The notes beneath the pieces are model-generated. The model was given only the letters and a program-made list of their open reading frames with translations. It was not told the DNA's origin and searched no databases. 64,000 nucleotides of DNA from Heterohyrax brucei. Lineage: Eukaryota; Chordata; Mammalia; Hyracoidea; Procaviidae. Positions 35,801 to 48,183 of the stretch are shown here, piece by piece. Numbering within the stretch: position 1 is the first letter of the stretch; each line of letters starts with the position of its first letter. Position numbers and translations under genes: made by a program. The stretch spans positions 110,645,431 through 110,709,430 of the forward strand of contig CM053146.1 of assembly GCA_028571685.1 (NCBI GenBank), given 5' to 3'.

Positions 35801-36330
35801 AAGTCACAACAAGGATTGAAGTGGAGCATCACGGAAGTGTAAAGGCCAATCGAGTGCTCAGAGTCCATATGAAAAGTCAGCAGGAATGGCTACAAGGGCC
35901 AGGACTGCTTCCTCTGCTGAATCCTGATGCTTGGATGTACTGGAAGAATTCTGGGGATATATCAGACAGATATAGTGGTTCCTTGTACATGGATATATTG
36001 TAGCAAATGCATGATGTCTCATCAAGAAGAAATGACTTTTTCCAGTGACTGGGCATGGATGCCAAGCTTGTGTTGGATACTGCCCAAGCTACACTTGAAG
36101 TTTTCCCTTTTAAAAGTGGTGGTTTGAAGCCATGACTGTGTTCATCCTGGTCAGTCTCCCAGGCATCTCCACATCCACTACCTGTTTCACCTTCTGCCCC
36201 GCTGTTGAGGTTCCTGTATGCCTTGCAACACCACAAAAAGAACTATAGAGTGGCACATGGTGATCATGGTTTCTATAGTAGGACTGATTTTTTTCTGCTA
36301 TTAGAGACTTTCTTTGGTTGAATAAAAATA
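35801..36330 (+). other. Unidentified terminal-exon-like or processed sequence
   Basis: A good acceptor (TTCCTGTCCTCAG, ending at 35800) is followed by an open frame of about 67 codons (VTTRIEVEHHGSVKANR to GSLYMDIL, stop at 36001-36003) and then untranslated-looking sequence with AATAAA near 36321. The frame does not resemble a caspase tail. It could be the last exon of an alternative transcript, part of a processed pseudogene or an old repeat. I do not recognise it. Confidence 0.2.
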
Positions 36331-36424
36331 CATATTTTACTAAAAGACTAATTTTGATGTCAATAAACATTTTCTTAATTTTATCAAATCAGATTGTAGC
36401 CGCATAGTAATTCTGTCCTTATCG

Positions 36425-36490
36425 TTTAGCAGAGTGTCTAGTAAATAGTAAGTGTGCAATACTCAATAAATTTTTATTGAATGAAAAAAT
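36425..36490 (+). repeat. MIR or L2 3' end
   Basis: GTGTCTAGTAAATAGTAAGT, then CAATAAATTTTTATTGAATG, the usual tail of these ancient elements. Confidence 0.6.
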
Positions 36491-37578
36491 ATTCAAGCTA
36501 TTCAAGAGTTTCTGTTAGAAATGTCAGAAGGACATAAGTTGGGGTGTGGTTGCAAATCTTAATATTTGGCTGCTGATCCAGTTTGAATTTTGTGGGTAGG
36601 ACTGTGATAAAGAACCCAATATGTGAGAAAAGAGGATCTTCCTGAAGCTTCTCCACTACGTGACTGCAATGTATTGCTGTCCAGTGTTGCTTCAGCAGAG
36701 TTCAGGTGAGTACAGATCATGGATGTTTGAAGACTTCGGTTCCTGATTTGGCATCCCAATACACAAAAAAGCATCCACATGTGCTAGTGTCAACACATGT
36801 GAAAATCATCTTTTCAAAATGAATTATGAGCTCTTGGCTTTAAAATAAACTGTTACGTCATGGGCAAACAAAAATTCAAGGGGCTTATGAACAGAAATAA
36901 AATTTGATGACTACCTGATCATACCCTTAAATAAGACATTTTGGCCTTCAATCTAGGATGCCAAAAACTAGATGATGATAAAAATTTGCCTTTACCTTAA
37001 TTTTTTTAAATGAACACACTTTATTACAAGAAGAATGTTTGTTAATTTAAGAAAATTAAAAATATGTAGGAGAAAATCTAAAATCAGATCTGTTTAGTAA
37101 CTAAAATATATTTGTATTCTAGTTAAGAAAAATATGAAAACGTGTGGAATAAATTGGAAAATATAGGTACATATAACTATTAAATACAGATAATAATAAA
37201 GAGAAGAACAGTAATTAATTGTAAACCTATCGTCCTGAGGTTGCAGCTACTACCATTTTTTACAAAAAAATTTCTTGTGGTGACTATTGATAGCAGTTTG
37301 CTGTTTAATATTTCTTTCCGGAATTTTTTCAATGGCTGCTTCTATTTGATGGGAGGGGTTTGGTGAAGGTGATGAGAGTTAGGAAGAAAGGAGTGCACCC
37401 ACGAGACAGACTCCACAGGGGAGCTCCAGGAGGAAGCTCTGATCTTTGACGAGGACAGGGGTCAGGGTATCTCCTGTTTTTGAATCCAGCTTTCCTTCAG
37501 GGAGACTCCTACATGTGTGAGAAAAACAATTCCGAACCACAGTTTTGTCAATTTCCTCTCATCAAACAACATTATGTG
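36491..37578. other. Unique sequence, nothing recognised
   Basis: No coding exon or repeat identified. Confidence 0.5.
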
Positions 37579-38247
37579 TGTTTTAGTCAGCTAATGCTGC
37601 TCTAACAGAAATACCGCAAAGTGAATGGCTTTAACAAAGGATGGTTTGTTCTTATACAGTCTGGTAGGCTGCAAGTCTGAATTCAGGATCTGCTCCAGGG
37701 CTTTCCCCCTTGTCGGTTCTGGAGGAAGGTCCCTGTGTTGCATCAGTCTTTCTTCAGGGAGCATCTTGGCACAGGAACCTCAGGTATGAAGGATACACTC
37801 TTCTCCAGGTGATGCTTTCATGGTGGTGTGAGGTTCCTATTTTTTCTGCTTGCTTCTCTCTGCTTTTATCATTTGTAAGACAAAATATAAAGGGTGGTGC
37901 AAGCGATACTTCAGGGAAACTCCCTTTACCTTGGAGCAGGAAGGTGACCTAAAGAAGAGATTTACAGTCCCATCCTAATCCTCTTTAACATACCCCCCAA
38001 AAACCCACTGTCATCGAGTCAGGTCCAACTCATAGCAACCCTAGAGGTCAGAGTAGAACTGCCCCATAGGGCTTCCAAGGAGCACCCGGCAGATTTCAAC
38101 TGCCAACTTTTTAATTAGCAGATGTAACACTTAACCAATACAGCACAGTAAAATCACAAAATGAAGAACAATCATAGAATACTGGGGATCATGGTCCAGC
38201 CAAATCACTACACTCATTTTTGGGGGGACGTAGTTCAATCCATGACA
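37579..38247 (-). mobile_element. MaLR-like LTR, antisense, with SINE inside
   Basis: TGTTTTAGTCAGCTAATGCT to CAATCCATGACA. An AfroSINE lies within at 38006-38148. Confidence 0.75.
38006..38148 (-). mobile_element. AfroSINE
   Basis: ATCGAGTCAGGTCCAACTC to ACTTAACCAATACAGC. Confidence 0.9.
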
Positions 38248-38308
38248 GTGTGGTAAAGGGAGTGAACTAGAGAAAATGAATCAAAGAGACCGAATGACAC
38301 CCACCCAT

Positions 38309-38512
38309 TGAACCCATTGCCATTGTGTCGATTTGGACCCAAGGGGACCCTGCAGGACAGAGTAGAACTGCCCCATGGAATTTCAAAGGCTGTAAATCTT
38401 CTCAGAAGCAGATTTCCACATCTTTCTCCCACAAAGCAGATAATGCATTTGAGCCTCTGATCTTTCAGTTGGCACCTTAGTTGGCTGTAATCACTGTATC
38501 ACCAGGGCTCCT
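38309..38512 (-). mobile_element. AfroSINE, long variant
   Basis: TGCCATTGTGTCGATTTGG to ATCACCAGGGCTCC, with CTCAGAAGCAGATTTCCACA. Confidence 0.88.
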
Positions 38513-38641
38513 TTCTGATTCACACCGGGAGGTATTAAAGGAGACCAGGTGTGTTTCAGAACACGTACTTGAAAAATCTGTCAGAAGGCTGAGAAGAAAA
38601 GATAGTGAAACACACAGGCTTATCTCCTTGCTTCTCTGGAA

Positions 38642-38802
38642 AACCACTGCCCACAGCAGCTGAGTCAAGTCCAACTCATAGTGACCCTAGAGGTCAGAGT
38701 AGAACTGCCCCTTAGAGTTTCCAAGGAGTGCCTGGCAGATTTGAACTGCTGATCTTTTGGTTAGCAAATGTAGCCTTTAACTCACTATGCCACCAGGGTT
38801 TC
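38642..38802 (-). mobile_element. AfroSINE
   Basis: GCTGAGTCAAGTCCAACTC to GCCACCAGGGTTTCC. Confidence 0.92.
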
Positions 38803-38809
38803 CTACTTC

Positions 38810-40060
38810 TCTGGAAGGGAAATAAAAACTAGTGTTCAAGACAGGAAGAGAAGTCTGAAGACCAAAGATTGCAGCTGGCAACATGGCTGGAAACTGGAAT
38901 GGGGATTCCTAGTTGACTGAGGTGCTTAGGCAGAAGCCTTTCTGTTCTTCTGTTAATCTCTTTTGGCAGTCACTGTCGACTGTCGTGGTGGCCACCCAAA
39001 TGCTTGTACTTGTAAATGGCACAGATGTGAGGATAATTCAAATCTTCCTCAGCAGGAGTCCTAGGGAGTCAGTACAGAATTCTATCCATCACCATGAAGC
39101 TCCTTGCCCAAGTGGTAACCCCCTCACACCATCAAGGTCCTAAAAAGCATCTCTTTGGGGAAGAATCCTGTCAAGACGTTTTGAGCCTTCTGCAGGTACT
39201 CACTTTGTCCTACAACTAAATCCCAAATTGTAGACCATTTTCACCCTGTCTTCCCTCTACTGGGCACCAGGCACACCAACAGCTTTCTCATCTTCTGCCT
39301 GCTCCAAGCAGGGTGCAGCGCAGGTCTCCACGCTCACATAGGCTCTCAAACATCAGGGGCTGCAAGAGAGTCTCTTTCAAGAGCTCTCTCAAAGCATTCC
39401 ACTTCAGTGGTCTCACCATAATTGCCCTCTGAGCTCTTGTAGCTCATCAAGCCTGTGGCCACAGAGTGAGTCTTACCTTCTTTTGAGCATGCACCCCAGT
39501 CTACACAGGTGTAGTTTGAAAAACAAAAACAAACAAACAGAAAACCACAACAACTTAATGTTGCCCCAGGAGACATCTGGCCTTTGCCCTTCACTCTTGA
39601 GAGGTAATCTCTATGCCCCTGGCCTGTATGGCCTGGAAAATTGTCTTTGTTTATCTGGGGGCCTTGGACCACTCCAAAAGTCTAACAGTGATTTATGGTG
39701 GGAGCTTAGAGTGACATGGTAATCAGCCCAGTCGCTGGAAAGGCTGTAGACTGAGGTCAGCCACACGGGCTGTTGACCATGCAGCCCTAACAAGACTCTC
39801 TACACCAAGGTTCAGGTGAGCCTCTCTAGCAGGCAACACTTGATGTGTATCATCACATATTGTCACCAGGAGGAGTTAATACTGTCTATGACTCCACAGG
39901 GACAAGACAACTGCAAGGTCCACATTTGGACCCCTGGGATGCTGCCATGTGCATCACTTTTCTTTGTTGCCTTAATCTGTATCTTTTCTGTGCAATGAAC
40001 ATCATAATAGCTTTTAGCGAGCTTTGTGAGTCCCTGTAGGGAATTTTCAAATCTCCTGTT
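38810..40060. other. Unique sequence, nothing recognised
   Basis: Mixed composition with several short open frames on both strands but no recognisable domain or exon. Confidence 0.5.
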
Positions 40061-40910
40061 TTTTTTTTTTCAATTTTATTGTGGTTTCGGTGCAAGCTTA
40101 TAGAGCAAATTAGTTTCTCATTAAAAAACTTTATATGCAAGTTGTTTCACCACAGTGTTTGCAATTCCAACAATGTGTCCCCTTGTCCCTTTACAGGCTG
40201 TGCCCCATGTCCATTTGTCCAGTTTTCCTGTCCCTTCCTGCCATCTCATCTTGCTTTGGGGCTGGCGTTGCCCATTTGGTCTGTTACACTCGACTGAATT
40301 AAGAAGCATGCTCTTCACGCATATCATTGTTTATTTTATAGGCCTGTCTAGTCTTTGGCTGAAAGGTGGACTGTGGGAGTAGCTCCATTTCTGAAATAAC
40401 AAGATGTCCAGGGCCATTGTCTCAGGGACTATTCCAGCCAGAACAGAAAGTTTGATCTTTTTTTTGTTGAAGTTGAATTTTGTTTCACATTTTCCTCCCA
40501 TTCTGTCTGGAACCCTCTGTTAGGATTTCTGTCAGAGTAGTAGTGTAGTAGCAGTGGTAGCAGGGTGCTATGTCGTTCTTGTGGGGACAGGCTGTTGTTC
40601 GGGTGGTCCATTTGTCCTTTGGACTGTATTTTCCTTGCTTTTTTTTTTTCCCCCATTCTCTTTTGTTCTAGGCAGGATAGGATTATAGACCTATATTAGA
40701 GGGGCACTCAAAAGCTTTTAAGAGCCTGGGTACTACTAACCAAAGAAGGATGCAGAACACTTTCTTTATGAACTATTATGCCAGTTGGCCTAGATGTCCC
40801 CAAAGACCGTGATCTCCAGTCCTCAACCATAGGATCTTGGTCCCTCAAGGTATTTTGCTGTGTCTAGGAAGCTTCTATGGCATTGTCCCAGTCAGTTTAT
40901 GCCCCCTGCC
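40061..40910 (-). mobile_element. 5'-truncated L1, 3' UTR only
   Basis: A T-run and CAATTTTATTGTGGTTTCGG, matching the start of 3438 fragment, then L1 3' UTR blocks including TTATGCCAGTTGGCCTAGAT (compare 5645). Confidence 0.8.
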
Positions 40911-40919
40911 AAAAAAATA

Positions 40920-41074
40920 CCTACTGCTGTTGAGTTGATACCAACTTACAGAGGTCTGATAGGACAGAGCAGAACTGTTCCATAGAGTTTCTGAGGAGTG
41001 TCCGGCAGATTTGAACTGTTGACCTTTTGGTTAGCAGACATAGCACTTAACCACTATACCACCAGGATTCCCTT
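40920..41074 (-). mobile_element. AfroSINE
   Basis: GTTGAGTTGATACCAACTTA to ATACCACCAGGATTCCC. Confidence 0.92.
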
Positions 41075-41079
41075 TATGG

Positions 41080-42003
41080 CCCCAGCACCACCAAAACTTT
41101 CCTTCTCGTTGCTCAGTGATTTTCTCTCAAGGAACCCCAATCTTTTGCTCCTGTGGACTACATGAGTGGAAATAGGAAGTGTCAAAAAATTAGTGCACTG
41201 CCTTGTAGTAATTCTTATCAAATGTGTCTAACATCTTTTCTTTAGCATTTGTGTGTACATATGTCCTTAGCTGTGGAGAGATAGCTGAAATTCCAAGCCT
41301 ATAGGAAACATCCTATTAAATATTCATTGCTAAAAAGAGAGAAACACACTGGTGATCAAAGACCTGACCGCAAGTCTTTGCCTCTCCTCTGGCTTCTGTC
41401 ACTGGGATGATTCGCAACAGGTCAGCCAGGTGTGGGGTGATTAATTCTTTCTGAACCTACAGTGGAGTCATAATGCTGCAAATCACAGAAGGAAGTTAAT
41501 TTTATCACCTAACTTCTTTGGTATACTTCTACTCATGAATTTAGGTCTCCATTCATGAAATAATAATCATTGGGAGTGTAATCAATGTTTGCTTCATAAT
41601 GAGTGAGTATGAATCTTATGGATACCTTTAAAATGTTGTTTGGGACCATTACCAGACTCTTTGAGTTAATCACCGTCTGACCATTTTTAAGGATGAAAAA
41701 AATCCTTTCCAGAGAGTTGATGCCTAAGCACAGTGGGGTGAACAGCAGGAGACGTTCTTCAGAAATATGACTGTTTTGTCCACTTGCCTGCTGCCACTGT
41801 TCACAAGTGAATCAAATGGCCTTGGCTCTCAGGATCAGACTCAGGTTAACGTGGAATTTCTACTCTTCAACACTATTGTTCTGAGGACCCCCAAACTGTT
41901 TGTCAGAGACTAGTAGGCATTAGTGTTAAATCCCACAAACTCTAACTTAGACGTAACGAGCAGGAGGCAGTTCTATAAGTACTGATGTGACCACGTCTCC
42001 AAG
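41080..42003. other. Unique sequence, nothing recognised
   Basis: The first part may still be L1 3' UTR; otherwise no element. Confidence 0.45.
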
Positions 42004-42045
42004 GTAGCCAAGCCAAGCCAAGTGCTGTCGAGTTGGATCCGAGGT
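42004..42045 (-). mobile_element. AfroSINE 3' tail fragment
   Basis: AGCCAAGCCAAGTGCTGTCG then AGTTGGATCCGA. Confidence 0.75.
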
Positions 42046-42782
42046 AGAGTTAGGTGTGAAAAAATTGTAGAACCCGCCCCTCCCCCTACATTAGTACAAA
42101 CACACAAGCCCTTCATATAAAGATTAAGTTTTTACAAATACATGTTTAGTTTTGCTTTTCATAGAATACGCAAAGGTAGACAAGAAGCCGTATTCACCTT
42201 CCTATACAGCAGATTGATTTTTGTTTTGGTTGGGTGTCTGTTGAGACCTGGATTTGCTAGGAACTGGATACAGTTCGTGTGTCAGGAATGTTGTGTGCCA
42301 GGGAGGGTCTCTTCTGGAGGAAGACACCAGTGTCCTATGATGGAAGAAACATACACTTGGCTTGTTTGGCCATCCAGCCTGGGGCTTCCTCATGCCCATG
42401 GGCCAGCTGCCTTGCTAAGAATGTGTACATTATTACTATTTTTACTAACAGTTTCTAAAAAATCATTGCCTAATTTGTTCTTAATGAACATGTTTTGACT
42501 GCTATTATCATAAACAATTTTAAGTCTTCTTTTTGTTGAAGGAAAAAAAAGACTTTTCTTAGTAGAAGTTAAAGAGTGATTCCTTTTAAAATGAAAATTT
42601 ACTGTTTCATGGAATAATCCTCTCAATCTTTTGAGTTTTTTCAGAAGCAAGCTACTAGGTCTTTCTGTAGATACAGTAGCTGCAGAGTCTCACTTCAAAT
42701 TTTGAGCTTCTGTTTCCACAACACCTACCCGGGCTGCCTTAGAAAAAGTGGTTACCATAGAGACTGTGTGAGGGTTAGTGTT
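42046..42782. other. Unique sequence, nothing recognised
   Basis: A 118-codon open frame at 42142-42498 (+) shows no caspase or other known motif. Confidence 0.45.
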
Positions 42783-43250
42783 ATGTGTCAGTTTAGCTAG
42801 GCTGTGATTCTCAGTGGTTTGGCAGATGCTGTAGAAATCACCTTCCATTTTGTGATCTGAGTAGCCAATCAGTAGAAAGAAGAGTTTCCTCGGGAGTATG
42901 TCCAGCTTTTAGTATATAAATTGATGTTTTGGCAAAGCTTTCTTTCTTTTTCAGCCCTGCACTCTTCTTACCACCTGAGCTTTGGTTCTTAGGATGTAAG
43001 CCTGAGGAACTCTCTGGCCTGCTCCCTGACCTTCAGATGGATGCATCTGGCCAGGAAACCATGTGAGGCAGCTGAGGTCTTGAGCCTGTTGCCTGACCCA
43101 CTGATTTGGGGCTTGCTAACCCCCACAACTGTGTGAGCTGTTTCCTCACAGTTGTGTAAGCTATTTCCTTAAAGTAAATTTATCTTTCTGTACAATTGAC
43201 GTAGTTTTCTCTGGTTTTGCTCCTCTAGAGAACACAGACTAAAACCAGAT
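42783..43250 (+). mobile_element. ERVL-type solo LTR
   Basis: It starts TGTGTCAGTTTAGCTAGGC and ends with CTCTAGAGAACACAGACT, termini typical of an ERVL-group LTR. A 24-base near duplication of the CACAACTGTGTGAGCTGTTT part is visible at about 43125-43170. Confidence 0.55.
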
Positions 43251-43261
43251 AGAGAGAACAC

Positions 43262-43373
43262 CAAAACTCATTTCCACGGAGTAGATTCTAACTCACAGCA
43301 GCCCTATAAAACAGAGTAGAAGTGCCTCTTAGGGTTTCCAAGGAGTGTCTTGGAACTGAACCAGCAGGGTTCC
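43262..43373 (-). mobile_element. AfroSINE, partial
   Basis: AGATTCTAACTCACAGCAGC to CCAGCAGGGTTCC; the middle is deleted. Confidence 0.8.
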
Positions 43374-43611
43374 AGATGAGGCAAAGTAGGGGAAAATGCT
43401 TTAAAATGGCACAACAATTAGCAAATGTAGCAATGTTGTATCATTAAACGTGATTCTTGACTCTTGCCCTTGGGTTTGAAGTGCCCCCATTTCTTGGACT
43501 AAGTGGGAATAGTATGAAAGAAGAACACAGAGGACCGTTACCTCATCTTTGTTCAACCTTCAGAAAGTATTGGAAAAGCTAGGTTGGTGACATGAATATG
43601 TTGTCACAATC

Positions 43612-43844
43612 GAGCAACTATCTTAGTTTCTTCCTTTCTCACCCGGTGGTACAAATTCTGGTCTGCAGCAGTTTCTTTCAGGAAGTAGAGGCGGGTGGAA
43701 TTAATAATCAACAAGCTGCAGTATCCACATGTTGAGGTCAGTGATTGTGAACACTTCTATATGCCTATGACTGTGTGATAATATCATAGCAAAAGACATA
43801 AAAAAATTAGAGTCACAGCTGTTACAAACTTTATTTTAGACCAC
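43612..43844 (-). repeat. Inverted repeat, left arm
   Basis: Its reverse complement matches 44174-44408 along the whole length, for example CTACTTCCTGAAAGAAACTG, ATCACTGACCTCAA and TCTAAAATAAAG in the same order. I judge the arms roughly three-quarters identical by eye. Confidence 0.85.
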
Positions 43845-44173
43845 AATTTGGGTCTCCCTCCAAGCACTCTTATAGGCTGGTGAGGTCCATGTGCGTAGTT
43901 GCCATTTATGTTGGTAAAAAACGGTATTTGTGGTAAAGAAGTCACTGGTCTTGTAAAATTCTATCATGCCATGTCCAGCATCATTTCTATCAACAATGGC
44001 ATATTTTCCAGCTACAGAAATTCTTTGTTTCCAGCTTTTGCAGTCCAAACCCCAGTAATTATCAATGCATCCTGACAGGATGTTTGATCTATTCGGGACT
44101 GCAGAAGCTGGTAAAAATCTTCACTTTCTTCATCTTTGGCCTTAGCGGTTACATGCTGTGAAAATGGTTGGAG
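43845..44173 (-). pseudogene. RTE endonuclease fragment between the inverted arms
   Basis: On the - strand it reads as the RTE endonuclease segment (AGHGMIEFYKTSDFF) and aligns with 45135-45420 of the + strand RTE nearby. Both ends are cut exactly at the arms. Confidence 0.8.
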
Positions 44174-44408
44174 TGATCTAAAATAAAGCTTGTAATAGCT
44201 GTGACTTTAATCTCTGATTTCTTTTGTTGTGAAATTATCACATAGTCATGAGCACACAGAAGAATTTACAATCACTGACCTCAAAACACAAGTATACTGC
44301 ATGCAACTTGCTGATGGCTAACCCCTGCCCCCTCTACTTCCTGAAAGAAACTGCTGCAGGACAAGAATTTGTACCACTGAGCTAGAAAGGAAGAAGTCAA
44401 GACAGTTG
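44174..44408 (+). repeat. Inverted repeat, right arm
   Basis: Partner of 43612-43844. It ends about 15 bases before the long RTE copy begins. Confidence 0.85.
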
Positions 44409-44424
44409 TTTTTACAGGCCTATG

Positions 44425-47400
44425 GGAAATACTTCCACTTGTCTGTCAGTTTGTCCTGCTCTGGGAGCTTGCCTGTTGCTCTGATGCCGGAAGCTATGGT
44501 ACTGATATCCAGATACCAGTAGAATCACCCATGGCAGACAGGTTTTAACTGAGCTTCTAGACTAAGACGGACTAGGAAGAAGGACCTGGCAGTCTATTTC
44601 TGAAAAGAATTAGTCAGCAAAAACCTTACGAATAGCAGCAGAATATTGTCTGACACGGTGTTGGAAAATGAACCCTGCAGATTGGAAGGCACTCAAAGAC
44701 AACTGGGGAAGAGCTGCCTTCTGGTAGCAGAGGCCACTATAATGACACGGATGGAGTCAGGCTTTCTGTATCTTCACTGGCTGATGCAGCATGGCTGAAA
44801 ATGAGAAGAAACAGCTGCAAACACCCATTAAAAACTGGAACACGGAATGCATGGAGTATGAAAACTGGAAGTTGTCAAAGTTAAAATGGCACATATAAAC
44901 ATCTATATCCTCGGCATTAGTGAGCTCACACGGACTGGCGTTGGTCATTTTGAATCAGACAATCATACGGGCATACTATGCCAGGAATGAAAACTTGTAG
45001 AGGAATGATGTTGGCATTCCTTGTCCAGAAGAACATGTCAAGATCTATCCTGAAGTACAATGTTGTCAGTGATAATATCCATATGCCTGCAAGGAAAGCC
45101 AGTTAACAAGACTATCACGCAAATTTATGCACCAACCACTAACACCAAAGATGAAGAAATTGAAGCTTTTTACCAGTTTTTGTAGTACAAAGTTGACTGA
45201 ACACGCAATCAGGATGCATTGATATTTACTGGTGATTGGAATGCAAAAGTTGTACACAAAAAAGGATCTATAGTCGGAAAATAAGGCTTTGGTGACAGAA
45301 ACAATGCTGGAGATCACATGATAGAATTTTACAAGACCAGTGACTTCTTCACGGCAAATACCTTTTCTCACCAACAGAAATGGGGACTATACACACGGAC
45401 CTCACCAAATGGAATACACAGGAATCACGTCAACTACATCTGTGGAAAGAGGCAATGGAAAAGCTCAGTATCACCAGTCTAAACAAGGACAGACACTGAT
45501 CGTGGCACAGATCATCGATTGCTACTATGCAAGCTCAAACTGAAACTGGAGAAAATTAAAACCAGTTCACAAAAGCCAAAGTACAACCTTGAGCATATTC
45601 CACCTCAGTTTAAAGCCCACCTCAAAAACAGATTTGATGTGTTGAACACTAAGAACTGAAGATCAGAGCAGTTGTGGAATGACATCAAAAACACCATTCA
45701 TGAAGAAAGCAAGAGGTCATTAAAAAGACAGGAAGGAAAGAAAAGACCAAATTGGATGTCAGAAGAAACTCTGAAACTTTCTTGTGAATGCTGAGTAGTT
45801 AAAGCAAAAGTTAAAAAAAGAATAGTTAAAGAAATGACGAAGTAAAAGAGCTGAAGCTTTCACAGGGTGGTTGAAGAAAACAAAGTAAAGCATTATAACG
45901 ACATGTGCAAACAGCTGGAGATAGAAAACCAAACGGGAAAAACATACTCTGCATTTCTCAAGCTGAAAGAATTGAAGAAAAACTTCAAGCCTCAAGTTGC
46001 AATAGTGAAGAATTCTTCAAGGAAAATATTAAACGACTCAGGAAGCATCAAAAGAAGATGGGAGGAATACACAGAGTCATTATAGCAAACAAAAATTAGT
46101 TTACATTCAGCCATTTCAAGAGATAGCATACGATTAGTTGGCAAGAAACAAGACTCCAGGAATTGATGATATATCAATTAAGATATTTCAACCAACGGAT
46201 GCGGTGCTGGACATGCTCATTCATCCATGCCAAGAAGTCTAGAGGACAGCTACCTGACTAACTGACTAGAAAAGATCCACATTTATGTTTATTCCCAAGA
46301 AAGGTGATCCAACCAAATGTGAAAATTCTTAAACAATATCATCAATAGCACATGCAAGTAAAATATTGCTAAATATCATTCAAAAGCAGTTGCAGCAGTA
46401 CATTGTCAGGGAACTGCCAGAAATTCAGGCCGAATTCAGAAGAGGATGTAGAACCAGGGCTGACGTCAGACGGATCTTGGCTGAAAGCAAAGAATACCAG
46501 AAAGATGTTTACCTATGTCTTATTGACTAGGCAAAGGCATTCCACTGTGTGGATCATAACAAATTATGGATAACATTGCAGAGATTGGGAATTCCAGAAC
46601 ACTTAGCTGTGCTCATGAGGAATCTACTCATGGATCAAGAGGTGGTTGTTGAAACAGAACAAGGGGACAATGCATGGTGTAAAGTCAGGAAGAGTGTGCA
46701 GCATGGTTGTATCCTTTCACCATACATATTCAAGCTGTATGCCAAGCAAACAACCCAGGAAGCTGGACTATATGAAGAAAAATGAGGCATTAGGATTTGA
46801 GGAAGACTCATAAACAACCTGAGTTATGCAGATGAGAAAACTTTGGTTGCTGACAGAGAGGAAGATTAGAAACATTAATGAAGATAAAAGACCACAGCCT
46901 TCAGTATGGACGGCATCTCAGCATCAAGAAAACAAAAATCCTGACAAATGGACCTGTAGCAACATTATAATAAGTGGAAAAAAGATCGAAGTTGTCGAAG
47001 ATTTCATTTTACTTGGTTCCACAATCAACATCCATGTAAGGAGCAGTCAAGAAATCAGAAGACACGCTGCCTTAGGAAAATGTGCTGCCAAGGACCTCAT
47101 TACATTGTCGGAACGTGAAGCTATCACCTTAAAGACCAGGATGTTTCTTACTTAGGAATGATATTTTCCACCACATCATAAGCATGTGGAAGCTGGACAA
47201 TGAATAAGAAAGACAGAAGAATTGACACCTTTGAATTCTGGTGTTGGAGAAGAATACTGAATAAACCGTGGACTGGCAAAAGAACGAACAGATCTGTGCT
47301 GAAAGAAGTACAACCAGAGTGTTCCTTAGAATTAAGGATGGAAGGCTGTGTCTTACCTACTTTAGATATGTTGTCAGAGGGGTAAATCCTGGCAGAAGGA

Positions 47401-47595
47401 CATCATGCTTAGCAAAGTCGAGGGTCAGTGAAAGAGAGGAAGACCTTCAGTGAGAGGGACTGGCACAGTGGCTGCAACAATGGGCTTGAGCATAGAAACA
47501 ACTGTGGGTATGGCACAGGACAAGCAGTGCTTCGTTCTGTTGTACGTAGGGTCATCGTAAGTCAAAACAGACTTGATAGCACCTAACAACAACAG
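44425..47595 (+). pseudogene. Long RTE (BovB-like) LINE, disrupted
   Basis: A 5' UTR (44425-44880) related to 21325 precedes endonuclease remains (INIYILGISELT at about 44895; APTTNTKDEEIEAFYQF, FTGDWNAK, NHVNYICG) and a reverse transcriptase (DHNKLWITLQRLGIPEHL, VRKSVQHGCILSPYIF, about 46540-46860). The catalytic box YADD reads YADE (SYADEKTLV, about 46826). The C-terminal end (RRIDTFEFWCWRRILNKPW) is at 47210-47270, and the 3' end is GACTTGATAGCACCTAACAA plus CAA repeats. Multiple stops make it dead. RTE elements are the likely mobilisers of AfroSINEs, which share the 3' tail. Confidence 0.9.
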
Positions 47596-47599
47596 CAGG

Positions 47600-48183
47600 A
47601 AATGAAATAGATTGATTCGAATGTAATTTTTCTCCCATTTCCTCATCATTCTCCGGAGGAAGAGTCTAGGGCAGCAGACAAGGTCAATACCTAGAGAGCT
47701 AAAGTAGAGAGAGGGAGCCCAATCTCATCCACAGACCAGACCAGCCTGGCCCTCGAGTTAATTACATGCACCTAATTAGAAAGCAGCTAGCGTTTTGCTA
47801 GCATTTTGCACATTCAGAGGATTTTTGTTTCACTGTTAATGTTGATCTTTGAACAGCATCCTCAAGTTCAAATCCAGATGAATGGGAAGGAGGCATTATA
47901 GTGAAATAAAGTGAGGTTTAGTCCCTCTAGGCTCTCTTCAGGAGACTTACAGATCCACCCATCTCAGAGCAGTTCAGCAGATATCGATTTCTGGAGCAGT
48001 CCTCGGTGGGAGCTGAGAATATGAAGGGTTGAAGTCCAAATCAATCTGTCCTCACTTCAAATTGGGCAGAAGCCAACACTGAGGCCACTGCTGCTTCTGT
48101 GACACCTCCAGATCTAGCCTGTCCCAGGAACTAAGACCATGTATGCAATACATTTCGATGTAATTCCTCAGACATGCCTCCAG
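47600..48183. other. Unique sequence, nothing recognised
   Basis: No element or exon seen. Confidence 0.5.

Noticed and set aside
37579-38247. Reading frames of 60-80 codons as host exons
   Set aside because: They lie within an LTR and an AfroSINE.
38913-40140. Cluster of 60-108-codon frames on both strands
   Set aside because: No domain, no supporting splice pattern, overlapping frames on opposite strands; expected by chance.
42142-42498. 118-codon frame as a caspase catalytic exon
   Set aside because: Contains CQE and similar words but no QACxG box or caspase order; splice sites do not fit.
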